Both the position numbers and the translations under genes were made by a program. From positions 5,438 through 69,437 of the forward strand of contig JASLGM010000031.1 of NCBI GenBank assembly GCA_030150045.1: a DNA stretch of 64,000 nucleotides. The letters run 5' to 3'. The notes under the pieces were generated by a model. The model saw only the letters and a program-made list of their open reading frames with translations. It made no database searches and was not told the origin of the DNA. This document shows positions 27,782-37,050 of this stretch, in pieces. Position 1 is the first letter of the stretch. Each line of letters opens with the position of its first letter. The stretch comes from Taishania sp. (GTDB taxonomy: Bacteria > Bacteroidota > Bacteroidia > Flavobacteriales_D > Crocinitomicaceae).

Positions 27782-29230
27782 CTACGCTATTACACCCTTT
27801 TTTTTATGATTCTTTATCCATTTATACTCTAAAGCTAAAGTTATGGCGCACATTGCGTATATTGGTACGGAAGCTTTATCTGTATCTAGGTAATTATTTA
27901 ATAACCCATGAACGAAGTAAGTAACTAGACTCAAAATAGTAGCCATCAACAAGGTACGAATTTCTCTATCATCTTCTGGCCATTTATTATACAAGCTAAT
28001 GGATTGATAAAAGATACATGCTACTAATGCAAATACAGTTAACATTCCAATCGCTCCTGTTTCCGCCATTGCTCCAAGATACTCACTATGAGCATTTCCC
28101 CCATTTCCAAAATTTGTGGAGATTATTGTTAAGTTCTGAGGTCGTTGAAAACGAGCATATTCAAACGCGTAAGTACCAGGGCCAAAACCTACCCAAGGGC
28201 GTTCAGAAACCATGTCAAGTGCACATTGCCATCTATTCAGTCTTTCCAAATTAGAAGCATCTGAAGTAACATTCGCTGCAGACTGTACTCTTTTACTAAA
28301 GTTTTCAGTAGTATGTTCACTTTTATTTTTTTCTAAGCGATGAGTAATTTCTGTCCAATTTGAGAAAAGTATTAGCCCAGCAATCACTAAAAGACCTGCT
28401 ATCCAAGAAAATTTAAACCTAATCTTTATTAACCCCCAAACACCTATAGCTGCTATGACAGATAGCCAAGCTCCACGTGTATAAGAAAAATATAAACCTA
28501 TAAGAATAATAGAAATAAAAGACAATAAAATGGCTTGAATAATTGCATTATGTTTTTTATAAAAATACAATCCAAATACCAATGGGACAACAATTCCAAT
28601 CGCTGCACCATAGATGGTATGATCTTTAAAAAATGGCCACATTACCCAATGACTTTCCTTTTCTCCAAATCTATAACTCGCATGTATTATCAAAGTATAG
28701 GTAATAACAATCACCATTCCTATCGTGAAGAGCCACATGAAAATGACAATGTTTTTTTTCTTTTGAAAGATAGAAAAACCATAAAGTAAAACAGGTACAA
28801 TCAGCCATAAATGTGCCAGCAAGAACTTAAAAGAAATAAGGGGACTTGAGGAAGTTATGGAGGTAATAAACATCCAAAAAAGATAGACTGAAACAGAAAT
28901 CACAATTGGACTCCTCCAAAAAACGATATTCAAGGATGTTGCTCTTAATTCTTGCCAAAGACCAAGTAACAGCAATCCAAAGAGTAAAGGCTCTGTGGGC
29001 AAATAAAGTCCAAAACTATCTGAATACTCTTCAATATTTATAGATAAAGGTGTTAATAAAGCGAGAGCCAAAAAGGTTTTATCACTATAAAATAGAGCGC
29101 AGTAAATTACTACCAGCGCGATTGGAAAAAGCGTTAGATAACTTAAGTCTGTCCAAATGAGATATCCAGAAATACCAATATAGATCAACGTCCAAATTAG
29201 AAGGTATTTATTGGCTTTAAGTGTCTGCAT
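27782..29230 (-). CDS. O-antigen ligase / polymerase family membrane protein
   Basis: A 482-residue integral membrane protein with about ten to twelve hydrophobic segments and one large periplasmic loop (about residues 285-375). The loop carries WVGFGPGTYAFEYARF and, nearer its end, GNAHSEYLGAMAETGAIG. The latter is the Wzy_C/WaaL signature containing the conserved His. It should join or polymerise surface polysaccharide; ligase and polymerase cannot be told apart from this sequence. It starts one base after the chain-length protein gene, inside a flippase, Wzz, ligase block. Confidence 0.87.
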   Translation of the reverse strand: MQTLKANKYLLIWTLIYIGISGYLIWTDLSYLTLFPIALVVIYCALFYSDKTFLALALLTPLSINIEEYSDSFGLYLPTEPLLFGLLLLGLWQELRATSLNIVFWRSPIVISVSVYLFWMFITSITSSSPLISFKFLLAHLWLIVPVLLYGFSIFQKKKNIVIFMWLFTIGMVIVITYTLIIHASYRFGEKESHWVMWPFFKDHTIYGAAIGIVVPLVFGLYFYKKHNAIIQAILLSFISIILIGLYFSYTRGAWLSVIAAIGVWGLIKIRFKFSWIAGLLVIAGLILFSNWTEITHRLEKNKSEHTTENFSKRVQSAANVTSDASNLERLNRWQCALDMVSERPWVGFGPGTYAFEYARFQRPQNLTIISTNFGNGGNAHSEYLGAMAETGAIGMLTVFALVACIFYQSISLYNKWPEDDREIRTLLMATILSLVTYFVHGLLNNYLDTDKASVPIYAMCAITLALEYKWIKNHKKKGVIA

Positions 29231-29231
29231 T

Positions 29232-30230
29232 TTATCCTTCAGCTTGCTTTAATTCGCGAATTTTATCTTGAATCAATAACCCAAAAACAACAAATACAAA
29301 GGTTCCTATCATTCCTAATAATACAACTACACTTCTTTTTGGTTTGTCTTTTTTATCTGCTACAATCCCTCTTTCAACAACAAATTTATGGTTCATCTCA
29401 GCAAAAGCATCTGATTCAGCTTGTTCATAAATTTCCATAAACTTCTCGTACGCTGTGATTTTCTCTCTTCGTGTATGTTCTAATTCATCAAAATAAGCGC
29501 CTTCTTTCTCGTTGATTACGATTTTACTTTTGATTTCTGTTTTTTCTCCAGCCACTTTTGCATCTACATACGCCTGATACAATCCTGATCTAGAATCAAT
29601 ATTTAACACTCCTAATTGAGTCAATGAATCAATTGCCTTAGCAACAATTTGAATTTCACCTTCAAGAATAAGTTTCTTTCTTTGAGCCACTTTAAATGCC
29701 TCTCCTGTACGTTGACGAATCAATTCGTTTTTCACGGTATCAATTAAATCAACGATACGGTTCACCATTAGCATCGATTGTTTTGGTTCTCTATCATAAA
29801 CATCGATTTGGATTGATCCATAACGCGTTCTAGTAAAATTGAAATTCTCATTGAATTGCTGTGTCAATTTATGGTGTTTCACCTTATCATCTTCTGCAAT
29901 TTCGTAATGGTTCATTAAATCAAACTCTTCCACTATACGATCGCGGATAGAAGAAGCTTGTAGGATTTGTAACAATTGTTCTGCTTGCTCTGATTCACCA
30001 AAATCCATCGAACCTGCTTTTGCGTTTCTTTGTTCCGAGAAAGAAACTGTACTTGTGGCAGTAGGGAAAACAATTGCAGTGGATTTATAAACAGGAGTAA
30101 GTAGTAAAGAGATTACAATTGACACTAAAGTACCTAAAGCAGTAAGAATGATAATTGTCTTTCTTTTTTTCCAAAGAAACATCAATAGACTTTCTCTATT
30201 GTTTTCGAAAGAAGAAATTTCGTTTTTCAT
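29232..30230 (-). CDS. Wzz-type polysaccharide chain-length determinant protein
   Basis: The start is set at the ATG at 30230 (MKNEISSFENN), giving 332 residues; 18 extra codons are open upstream but look non-coding. Two membrane segments (about residues 22-44 and 300-322) enclose a mostly helical periplasmic region with QLLQILQASSIRDRIVEEF and VDRIVDLIDTV-like segments. This is the standard layout of Wzz/co-polymerase proteins, without a C-terminal tyrosine kinase domain. It probably sets chain length for polymer made by the adjacent ligase/polymerase-type protein. It starts 83 bases downstream of the flippase gene. Confidence 0.87.
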   Translation of the reverse strand: MKNEISSFENNRESLLMFLWKKRKTIIILTALGTLVSIVISLLLTPVYKSTAIVFPTATSTVSFSEQRNAKAGSMDFGESEQAEQLLQILQASSIRDRIVEEFDLMNHYEIAEDDKVKHHKLTQQFNENFNFTRTRYGSIQIDVYDREPKQSMLMVNRIVDLIDTVKNELIRQRTGEAFKVAQRKKLILEGEIQIVAKAIDSLTQLGVLNIDSRSGLYQAYVDAKVAGEKTEIKSKIVINEKEGAYFDELEHTRREKITAYEKFMEIYEQAESDAFAEMNHKFVVERGIVADKKDKPKRSVVVLLGMIGTFVFVVFGLLIQDKIRELKQAEG

Positions 30231-30313
30231 AAATTTTATAAAACCATTTTTCACAAAATAACTCAAAAAAAAGCAGTGAGTCACTATGAGAACGTCATTT
30301 TCAGTAAACTATT

Positions 30314-31735
30314 TTATGATTTCAAAGTTCCTATTAACGGTTTTAGATCGATTGCCTTGAATAAAAACAAAATGACAAGAATAAAAACAGGGAAAAACCA
30401 GATACCAGGACTTAAAAATAACGAATAGTAACCGACAACATAAAGCAAGCCTACAAATGATGTAAATTGAACGACACCTTTAAAATGAATAGTAATATTT
30501 AGCAGTTTATATACATTTATCCATTGAAAAACGGTCACAACAGATTGTGTTGCGATAGTTGCAATTGCAGCGCCAACAGCACCTTGTTTCGGAATAAGTA
30601 TGAGGTTAAGTATAATATTTATTGCCAAACCAATAATTCCGATTTGATTTAGCCTTCTCATTTCGCCCCTGGCTGTTAAAAACGTTCCATATATAACACT
30701 TGCACACATTACTATAAATGTGAAAAACTGAATTTTCAATAAGAATCCATTATCGTTTTGTACATCTCGATATAAGAAGTGCATCATATCTTCACCATAA
30801 AAGTACACCCATGCCACTATGCCAACCGCACCCCAAATCAACAATTTTGAACTGGTTTTTAGCAAACCAATAGTCTCCTCCTTATCTTTATGTAATTTAC
30901 TAAACAAAGGCAGCAAAAGTGATCCGAAAAGCATTGCAAACATAAAACCGGCATCAACTAATCTAAACCCTTGTGCATATAACCCAGCTTCATAACTACC
31001 GTTTACATGAAGTCTTTCAACCATTACGGAGTCTAGTCTTGTATAAAGCATCATTAAGACAATGAATAATGCATAGGGCAAACTTTCACGTATAAGATAA
31101 AAAAAGAAAGGTTTATTGAAATTGAATTTTGGCTTACCGACTTGTCTCAACAGCAAAGTTCCGGCAATAGAAACCGCTACCAAATTACTAATCAACTGAA
31201 TACCGATGTAATTTTCAATAGAAAACTGAAAATCGAAACCAGCATAAAGTAAGGTTCCACATGAGATAAGCACTAAAAACTTATCTATGATTGACAACAA
31301 CGCATCTTGTTTAAACAACAACAATCCTGAAAGGTAACTCCTACAATAGGTAATAAATGTAAAACAGATTTGTTGTAACCCAAATAAGAGAATAATGGGC
31401 AACATAGCGGGTTTATACCCAATGACTAATGCAATAACTAAAAGTAATACAATATAAATAAGGCTAAGAACAAATCGCAAAACTAATGTTACTCCAATAT
31501 ATTTTTTCAATACGTGAGGGAACTGTGCGACATGTTTGGTGGTGAAATTATTTATTCCGAGATCTAATAATATATTGAATAAGCAGGCAAAATTAAAGAA
31601 AGTGAAATACAATCCATAGGCTTCGGTTCCCATTCGGTTTTGCACTTCAATATCTACTCCAAAGATCGTTAAAGGTTTAATGATGACATTAACCAATAAT
31701 AAGAGCAATAAATTAGATAGAAACTTTTTTTGCAT
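30314..31735 (-). CDS. oligosaccharide flippase family protein (Wzx/MATE-like)
   Basis: The start is set at the ATG at 31735 (MQKKFLSNLLLLLL), giving 473 residues; an ATG 13 codons upstream is possible but sits close to the terminator of the preceding gene. About 12-14 membrane segments are present. Family features include IKPLTIFGVDIEVQNRMG at the start and RLVDAGFMFAMLFGSLLLPLFSKL in the middle. It should move lipid-linked sugar units across the inner membrane for the surface polymer handled by the following Wzz and ligase-like genes. Confidence 0.9.
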   Translation of the reverse strand: MQKKFLSNLLLLLLVNVIIKPLTIFGVDIEVQNRMGTEAYGLYFTFFNFACLFNILLDLGINNFTTKHVAQFPHVLKKYIGVTLVLRFVLSLIYIVLLLVIALVIGYKPAMLPIILLFGLQQICFTFITYCRSYLSGLLLFKQDALLSIIDKFLVLISCGTLLYAGFDFQFSIENYIGIQLISNLVAVSIAGTLLLRQVGKPKFNFNKPFFFYLIRESLPYALFIVLMMLYTRLDSVMVERLHVNGSYEAGLYAQGFRLVDAGFMFAMLFGSLLLPLFSKLHKDKEETIGLLKTSSKLLIWGAVGIVAWVYFYGEDMMHFLYRDVQNDNGFLLKIQFFTFIVMCASVIYGTFLTARGEMRRLNQIGIIGLAINIILNLILIPKQGAVGAAIATIATQSVVTVFQWINVYKLLNITIHFKGVVQFTSFVGLLYVVGYYSLFLSPGIWFFPVFILVILFLFKAIDLKPLIGTLKS

Positions 31736-31780
31736 GCCGAAATTTAAGTATTCTATCGATTTATTCTTCAACAATAACTA

Positions 31781-31816
31781 AAAAAGGGCACATTCTTTCG
31801 TCAGCGCCCCTTTAAA
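31781..31816 (-). terminator. intrinsic terminator after the response regulator gene
   Basis: On the minus strand AAAGGGGC and GTGCCCTTTT form a GC-rich stem with a loop of about 12 bases (31784-31814), ending in a T run. It separates the two-component genes from the flippase gene. Confidence 0.65.
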
Positions 31817-31831
31817 TACGATGTAGGTATA

Positions 31832-32515
31832 TTATTTTGCGATTAGCTTAAATCCTTTACCATGTACGTTCATGATTTCAATTTCTGGATCCTCTTTCAA
31901 TAGTTTACGAAGTTTGGCAATGTACACGTCCATACTTCTTCCATTAAAGTAATTATCATCTCCCCAAATGGCACGTAATGTTGCTTGACGGTCTAAAATT
32001 TCATTTTTATTTTTTGCCAACAGATGTAACAATTGGTTTTCTTTGGTTGTCAATTTTTTTGCTTCCCCCTCTGTATGCAAAATGCGTAATTCAGGTTCAT
32101 ATTTAATTGTTCCAACATACATTACTTGATCATCAGCTGTATCTTCAGGAAGGATTCTTCTTGAAACCGCTTCAATTCTAGCCAACAATTCTTCCATTGC
32201 AAATGGCTTTGTAATATAATCGTCCGCTCCGATAGTAAACCCTTCTAATTTATCTTCTTTCATTGCTTTTGCAGTCAAGAAAACGATAGGTACTTTACGG
32301 TCCAATTCTCTAATTTCTTTTGCCAATGTAAATCCATCCATTTTAGGCATCATTACATCAAATATGCAGAAATTGTAGTTCCCTGCATTAAACTCATCTA
32401 AAGCAGCTTTTCCATCTGTAGCTAGTTGTACGCTGAAGCCTTTTGATTTCAAAAAATTGCTTAGTAACAACCCTAAGTTTTCTTCATCTTCAGCTAGTAG
32501 AATGTTTAATTTCAT
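31832..32515 (-). CDS. OmpR-family response regulator
   Basis: A 227-residue DNA-binding regulator. The receiver domain (1-120) has the acidic pair in LLAEDEEN, phospho-acceptor Asp53 in IFDVMMPKMDG, Thr81 in FLTAK and Lys103 in YITKPF. The C-terminal winged helix (about 130-227) shows LTTKENQLLHLLAKN, WGDDNYFNGRSMDVYIAKLRK and VHGKGFKL. It follows the histidine kinase gene by 4 bases, so the two form a two-component system. Possible targets are the envelope genes next to it (inference). Confidence 0.96.
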   Translation of the reverse strand: MKLNILLAEDEENLGLLLSNFLKSKGFSVQLATDGKAALDEFNAGNYNFCIFDVMMPKMDGFTLAKEIRELDRKVPIVFLTAKAMKEDKLEGFTIGADDYITKPFAMEELLARIEAVSRRILPEDTADDQVMYVGTIKYEPELRILHTEGEAKKLTTKENQLLHLLAKNKNEILDRQATLRAIWGDDNYFNGRSMDVYIAKLRKLLKEDPEIEIMNVHGKGFKLIAK

Positions 32516-32519
32516 AATT

Positions 32520-34127
32520 CTATTTTTTTATTTCAATAGTGAATGTTGACCCAACTCCGTATTTGCTTTGTACAGAAATTGTCCAATTATGCATCTCACA
32601 AATTGCCTTTACGTAGCTTAGTCCCAATCCAAAACCTTTCACGTTATGAATGTTTCCAGTAGGAACACGGTATAATTTGTCAAATATTTTATTGACGTGT
32701 TCTTTTTTTATTCCGATTCCTGTATCTGTCACAATAATCTGAATGGTATTGGGACTATTTTTTAGTTCTAAAGTTACATTTGGTTCATCACCTGAATACT
32801 TGATTGCGTTGTCTACCAAGTTAGAAATACAATTGGTAAAGTGCAGCAAATCAGCATAAATATACAACAATTCCGGTTCCATTCGCAATTGAACATCTCC
32901 ACCGGCATTTTGGGCTTTGAACTTTGCTTTATCTACAATGTTGTAAACCACTTCATTTACTAAAACTTTTTCTTTTTTAATCCTTAATTCTCCTTTTTCA
33001 AGGGTGCGCGATTGTAAAATTGAATCAACTAACGTGCCAAGTCTTTTATTTTCGTCTTGAATCATTCTAACGTAAGGCATTGCTCCTTCTACGCGTATTC
33101 CCATATCTGGATCTTCCATGGCTTGACAAGCCAATGAAATTGTAGATAAAGGAGTACGGAATTCATGTGTCATGTTTGAAATGAAATCGTTTTTCAATTC
33201 CGCCAATTTTTTCTGTGTCAAAATTGTTCTAAACATGAATACCAATGCTGAAATGATTAATATGACAAGAATAAGATTGACCACGAGTGGAACCCATAAT
33301 TCTTTCAGCAACACTTTATTCTTATTTGGGAACTTTAAGTTCAGAAGTAATTTATCTTCAAATATATTACTCGGGAACAGTTCCGTAGTGTAAACGCTAT
33401 TATTTTGAATTGTTGTATCGTAACCTGGAATATTTTGTGCGAACTGTATACTTTGGTTGTCACCTGTCCGAATAACAAACTTATAATCAATGGGTAAATG
33501 ATCTTCTAATAGTTCTGTTTTAAGCACGGAATCTAGGAAAATAACGTCTAATGAAGCTCCTGGTGCTTCGTACACGTTTTCTCTAAATGCTTGAATCATC
33601 ATTTCATTGACGAATTTGGCTTTTTCGAACATTTTTTGGACAATTTTTTGGTCCAACTGCAAAGAAAGGTCAACAGAGTCGATGGAGCTCCCTCCTTTCT
33701 TTTGGAAGAGATCTCTCAACTGCCGAACGTCCCTTGCTAAAACTCGTTGCTCGGCTTTTACTCCACCCAGTGTATCAAGCGATTCTCCTGTAATGAAAAG
33801 GTAATTTGTAGGTTCTCCATTTTCGAAGATTATAGTGTCTTTTATGGTAATGGTTTCTTTTGTCGCGAGAAGGTTTTGAAATTCTTCTTTTAAGATGTCT
33901 TTATATTGCCCATTAAAATTGGTGTTAGCGACTTGAAAGAATTTGCGGACATCTTCTGCTTTTTCATGACGTAAAGCCATGCGATCAAGTGTTGTGTTTA
34001 CTTTTTCTTCGAATTGTTTGGATTGGTGTCTATATAATTCATTGGTGTGAACGGCTTGTATAACGAGCAATGCAACCATTGCGGCGACAACAAACACAAT
34101 AATGACGTTTACACGAATTTTATCCAC
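32520..34127 (-). CDS. sensor histidine kinase paired with the OmpR-type regulator
   Basis: A 535-residue membrane kinase. It has a first membrane segment at residues 7-26, a periplasmic domain of about 250 residues rich in charged helices, and a second segment at about 280-300. HisKA follows with SNMTHEFRTPLST (His321), then HATPase with NLVDNAIKYS, TDTGIGIKKEH and GFGLGLSYV. The periplasmic domain matches no sensor fold I recognise. It is close in kinase sequence to the protein at 24981-26324. About 50 bases upstream lies one arm of a 13-bp inverted repeat. Confidence 0.95.
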   Translation of the reverse strand: MDKIRVNVIIVFVVAAMVALLVIQAVHTNELYRHQSKQFEEKVNTTLDRMALRHEKAEDVRKFFQVANTNFNGQYKDILKEEFQNLLATKETITIKDTIIFENGEPTNYLFITGESLDTLGGVKAEQRVLARDVRQLRDLFQKKGGSSIDSVDLSLQLDQKIVQKMFEKAKFVNEMMIQAFRENVYEAPGASLDVIFLDSVLKTELLEDHLPIDYKFVIRTGDNQSIQFAQNIPGYDTTIQNNSVYTTELFPSNIFEDKLLLNLKFPNKNKVLLKELWVPLVVNLILVILIISALVFMFRTILTQKKLAELKNDFISNMTHEFRTPLSTISLACQAMEDPDMGIRVEGAMPYVRMIQDENKRLGTLVDSILQSRTLEKGELRIKKEKVLVNEVVYNIVDKAKFKAQNAGGDVQLRMEPELLYIYADLLHFTNCISNLVDNAIKYSGDEPNVTLELKNSPNTIQIIVTDTGIGIKKEHVNKIFDKLYRVPTGNIHNVKGFGLGLSYVKAICEMHNWTISVQSKYGVGSTFTIEIKK

Positions 34128-34507
34128 GGGTCTTTAATAATTTTTAACGAAAATAACAGAAATTGGCAGTTGCCGGGGTTCCTTATGAAAAATTAACAGC
34201 GCTATTTTTCGGATCAAGCTTTACTCCAAAAGAGTTGTTTTCATTTCTTCTTTTTCTAAAACGTTGAATTTCTGTTATTATTACTTTTGATAGATAAAAG
34301 TTTCCTTTTGGTGTGCATAAAGATGCTTTTCAGCCAGGGCAGAGTGCGATAGCTAGGCGATCTGTGAAATCTGGTGAACGCTAGTTTGCCACTGCGACCA
34401 ACGGAAGCGCGTGGCGGACAGCTTGTGAACGATTTTCACGGGAGTCTACTAAAGCACGTAGACCGTAAAGACTGCCAAATAATTATTCCTTTGGGTAAAT
34501 TTTGAGC
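34128..34507. other. gene-free stretch between the kinase and the initiator tRNA
   Basis: No open frame here looks coding. It holds a perfect 13-bp inverted repeat (34152-34164 and 34267-34279, AATAACAGAAATT and its complement, 102 bases apart) and one copy of intergenic repeat family 1 in reverse orientation (34322-34478). Confidence 0.6.
34322..34478 (-). repeat. intergenic repeat family 1, copy A
   Basis: Read on the minus strand it starts TTGGCAG, then GCTTTAG, CCACGCGCTTCC, TTGGTCGC, CTAGCGTTC and AGCTATCGC, and ends near CCCTGGCTG. The same blocks occur in the same order and spacing at 41708, 55714 and 63694. GCCAC and GTGGC around the GCTTCC...GGTCGC core can pair. Edges are approximate. 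Confidence 0.85.
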
Positions 34508-34540
34508 AAAAAAAAAGGATTGCCAAACTGACAATCCTTC
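34508..34540 (-). terminator. intrinsic terminator after the initiator tRNA gene
   Basis: On the minus strand an 8-bp stem (AAGGATTG with CAATCCTT) with a 9-base loop (34515-34539) is followed by at least nine T. It lies just past the CCA end of the tRNA. Confidence 0.85.
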
Positions 34541-34542
34541 AA

Positions 34543-34618
<76 letters not shown>

Positions 34619-34830
34619 ATATATCTTAAAAGCGTTACTTTTCTTTTTAAAGTGTCACCGTTGTGACTTGCGAGTACAAAGATATGCATTCCTTTTTGAT
34701 TAAACCTAATATTTGTGCGTTTTTTTTCAAAAAAAATAAAGTTTCTATTTATTCGTCTGTAAATCACCCTGCAAATAAATCCATAAAATAACTTGGTTTT
34801 TCCTATCTTTGTACCCCAATAAACATTAGA

Positions 34831-35706
34831 ATGGCGCACAAATCAGGTTTTGTAAATATTGTCGGAAGTCCAAACGTTGGAAAATCCACCTTAATGAATC
34901 AGTTCATGGGGGAGAAATTTTCTATTGTAACCAATAAAGCACAAACAACTAGACACCGAATTCTCGGTATTGTAAATGAAGAAGATTATCAAATCGTGTT
35001 CTCTGACACTCCAGGAGTAGTCAAGTCTGCGTATAAGCTACACGATCAAATGATGGACTATGTAAACACTTCATTGCAAGATGCGGATGTTCTCTTGTTT
35101 ATTACGGATAGCAAGGAAAGTGATATGAATCACCCAGAAACGTTAGAAAAGATCAGAAATATTAAGGTTCCGGTTCTATGTCTAATTAATAAAATTGACT
35201 TGAGTGATCAGGCAAAAGTGATGGAGCGTATCGCTTACTGGAAGGAGCAGTTACCAAACGCGGAGATTTTCCCGATTTCGGCACTGCATAATTTTAATAT
35301 AGATAACGTAAGAGAGCGTATTTTGGAATTGATTCCAGAGTCGCCTGCTTATTATGACAAAGATGCGATCTCTGATCGCCCGATGCGTTTCTTTGTTTCG
35401 GAAATTATTCGTGAGAAAATTTTTATTCATTGTCAAAAAGAAATTCCTTACTCGGCGCAAGTGGAGATTGAGGAATATCTGGAAGAAGCAAATATTACCC
35501 GTATTCGTGCTTTAATTATTGTTGAACGTACCTCTCAAAAAGGAATCATTATTGGGAAACAAGGTGAAATGTTGAAACGTATTGGTCGCGAAGCACGAAT
35601 AGAAATAGAAAAATTTATTGAAGGAAAAGTATTTCTTGAAACGTTTGTGAAGGTCGACAAAGACTGGAGAGGTTCAGAAATGAAATTAAAGAAGTACGGT
35701 TATTAA
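34831..35706 (+). CDS. era: GTPase Era
   Basis: A GTPase that binds 16S rRNA near its 3' end and aids 30S subunit maturation. The 291-residue protein has the P loop GSPNVGKST (11-19), DTPGVV (G3) and NKIDLSD (G4). A C-terminal KH domain with RALIIVERTSQKGIIIGKQG ends at LKLKKYGY. TATCTTTG at 34804-34811 resembles a -7 promoter box, but no well-spaced TTG was found. It is followed 31 bases later by der, so two ribosome-assembly GTPases are side by side. Confidence 0.98.
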   Translation: MAHKSGFVNIVGSPNVGKSTLMNQFMGEKFSIVTNKAQTTRHRILGIVNEEDYQIVFSDTPGVVKSAYKLHDQMMDYVNTSLQDADVLLFITDSKESDMNHPETLEKIRNIKVPVLCLINKIDLSDQAKVMERIAYWKEQLPNAEIFPISALHNFNIDNVRERILELIPESPAYYDKDAISDRPMRFFVSEIIREKIFIHCQKEIPYSAQVEIEEYLEEANITRIRALIIVERTSQKGIIIGKQGEMLKRIGREARIEIEKFIEGKVFLETFVKVDKDWRGSEMKLKKYGY

Positions 35707-35737
35707 TCTTGTTGAGAAACAACAACTAAAAAGAAGT

Positions 35738-37048
35738 ATGAGCAATATTGTTGCAATTGTAGGAAGACCAAATGTTGGGAAATCTACCTTATTTAATCGT
35801 CTTACAGAATCAAGAAGAGCGATTGTAAAAGAAGTGAGTGGTGTTACTCGCGACCGTCTTTATGGCCGTGGGGAATGGAATGGTGTGGAATTTTCTGTGA
35901 TTGATACAGGTGGATACGTAAAAGGATCCGACGATATTTTCGAAGAAGAAATCCGTAAGCAAGTAGAAATTGCAATTCAAGAGGCCTCTGTCATCATTTT
36001 TGTGGTTGACGTTGTTACTGGAATTGTTGATTTGGACGAAACGGTTGCTCAAATATTAAGAAAAACAAAAAAACCGGTGTTCATCGGGGCAAATAAAGTA
36101 GATAGCGCAAACCGCGTAGGGCTTTCATCTGAATTCTACCAATTTGGTTTAGGAGATGTATATGACCTTTCTGCAACAAACGGAAGTGGAACTGGTGATC
36201 TTTTGGATGACGTAGTTAAACTCTTTGACATCAACGATACTTCTGTAAATGACACGAGCGAATTACCAAACATTGCTATCGTAGGAAAACCAAACGTTGG
36301 TAAATCTTCTTTGGTAAACGCACTGATTGGCGAAGAAAGAAACATAGTTACAGATATTTCGGGTACTACGCGTGATGCTGTTAACACACGTTACAACGCT
36401 TACGGTTTTGACTTTAACTTAATCGATACCGCAGGAATTAGAAAGAAAAATAAAGTAACGGAAGATATCGAATACTATTCCGTTATTCGTTCTATCTCTA
36501 CGATTGAAAACTCTGACGTTTGTATCTTTATGATGGATGCAACCGAAGGGCTACAAAAACAAGATTTGAACATCTATTACATCATCGAGAAAAACTCTAA
36601 AGGTGTAGTCGTGCTAGTAAACAAATGGGATTTAGTGGAAAAAGACCACACCACCATGAAGGCTTACGAAGAAAAACTAAGAGAACAATTGGCGCCTTTC
36701 AACGACGTTCCGATTCTATTTACATCAACCATTTCCAAACAACGTATTCACAAAGCGTTGGAAAAAACAATGGAAGTGCACGAAAACAGAATTCGCAAAA
36801 TCTCCACTTCGGAATTGAACGAGGTGATGTTGGAAATCATTCAACACACACCACCACCATCAGTTAAAGGAAAGTATATCCGCATTAAATATGTACAACA
36901 GTTGCCAACACACGCTCCTGCATTTGCCTTTTTCTGTAACCTTCCGCAATATGTTCAAGATTCTTATAAACGTTTCTTAGAAAACAGATTGCGCGAGCGT
37001 TTCAACTTTGAAGGAGTTCCAATAAAAATCTTCTTCCGTAAAAAATAA
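35738..37048 (+). CDS. der: ribosome biogenesis GTPase Der (EngA)
   Basis: A double-GTPase needed for 50S subunit assembly. The 436-residue protein has a first G domain (GRPNVGKST, DTGGYV, ANKVD) and a second from about residue 177 (GKPNVGKSS, DTAGIRKKNK, NKWDLVEK). A KH-like C-terminal domain ends VPIKIFFRKK. Length and motifs are standard. The ppx/gppA-family gene begins 2 bases after the stop, so era-der-ppx probably form one transcript. Confidence 0.98.
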   Translation: MSNIVAIVGRPNVGKSTLFNRLTESRRAIVKEVSGVTRDRLYGRGEWNGVEFSVIDTGGYVKGSDDIFEEEIRKQVEIAIQEASVIIFVVDVVTGIVDLDETVAQILRKTKKPVFIGANKVDSANRVGLSSEFYQFGLGDVYDLSATNGSGTGDLLDDVVKLFDINDTSVNDTSELPNIAIVGKPNVGKSSLVNALIGEERNIVTDISGTTRDAVNTRYNAYGFDFNLIDTAGIRKKNKVTEDIEYYSVIRSISTIENSDVCIFMMDATEGLQKQDLNIYYIIEKNSKGVVVLVNKWDLVEKDHTTMKAYEEKLREQLAPFNDVPILFTSTISKQRIHKALEKTMEVHENRIRKISTSELNEVMLEIIQHTPPPSVKGKYIRIKYVQQLPTHAPAFAFFCNLPQYVQDSYKRFLENRLRERFNFEGVPIKIFFRKK

Positions 37049-37050
37049 GA

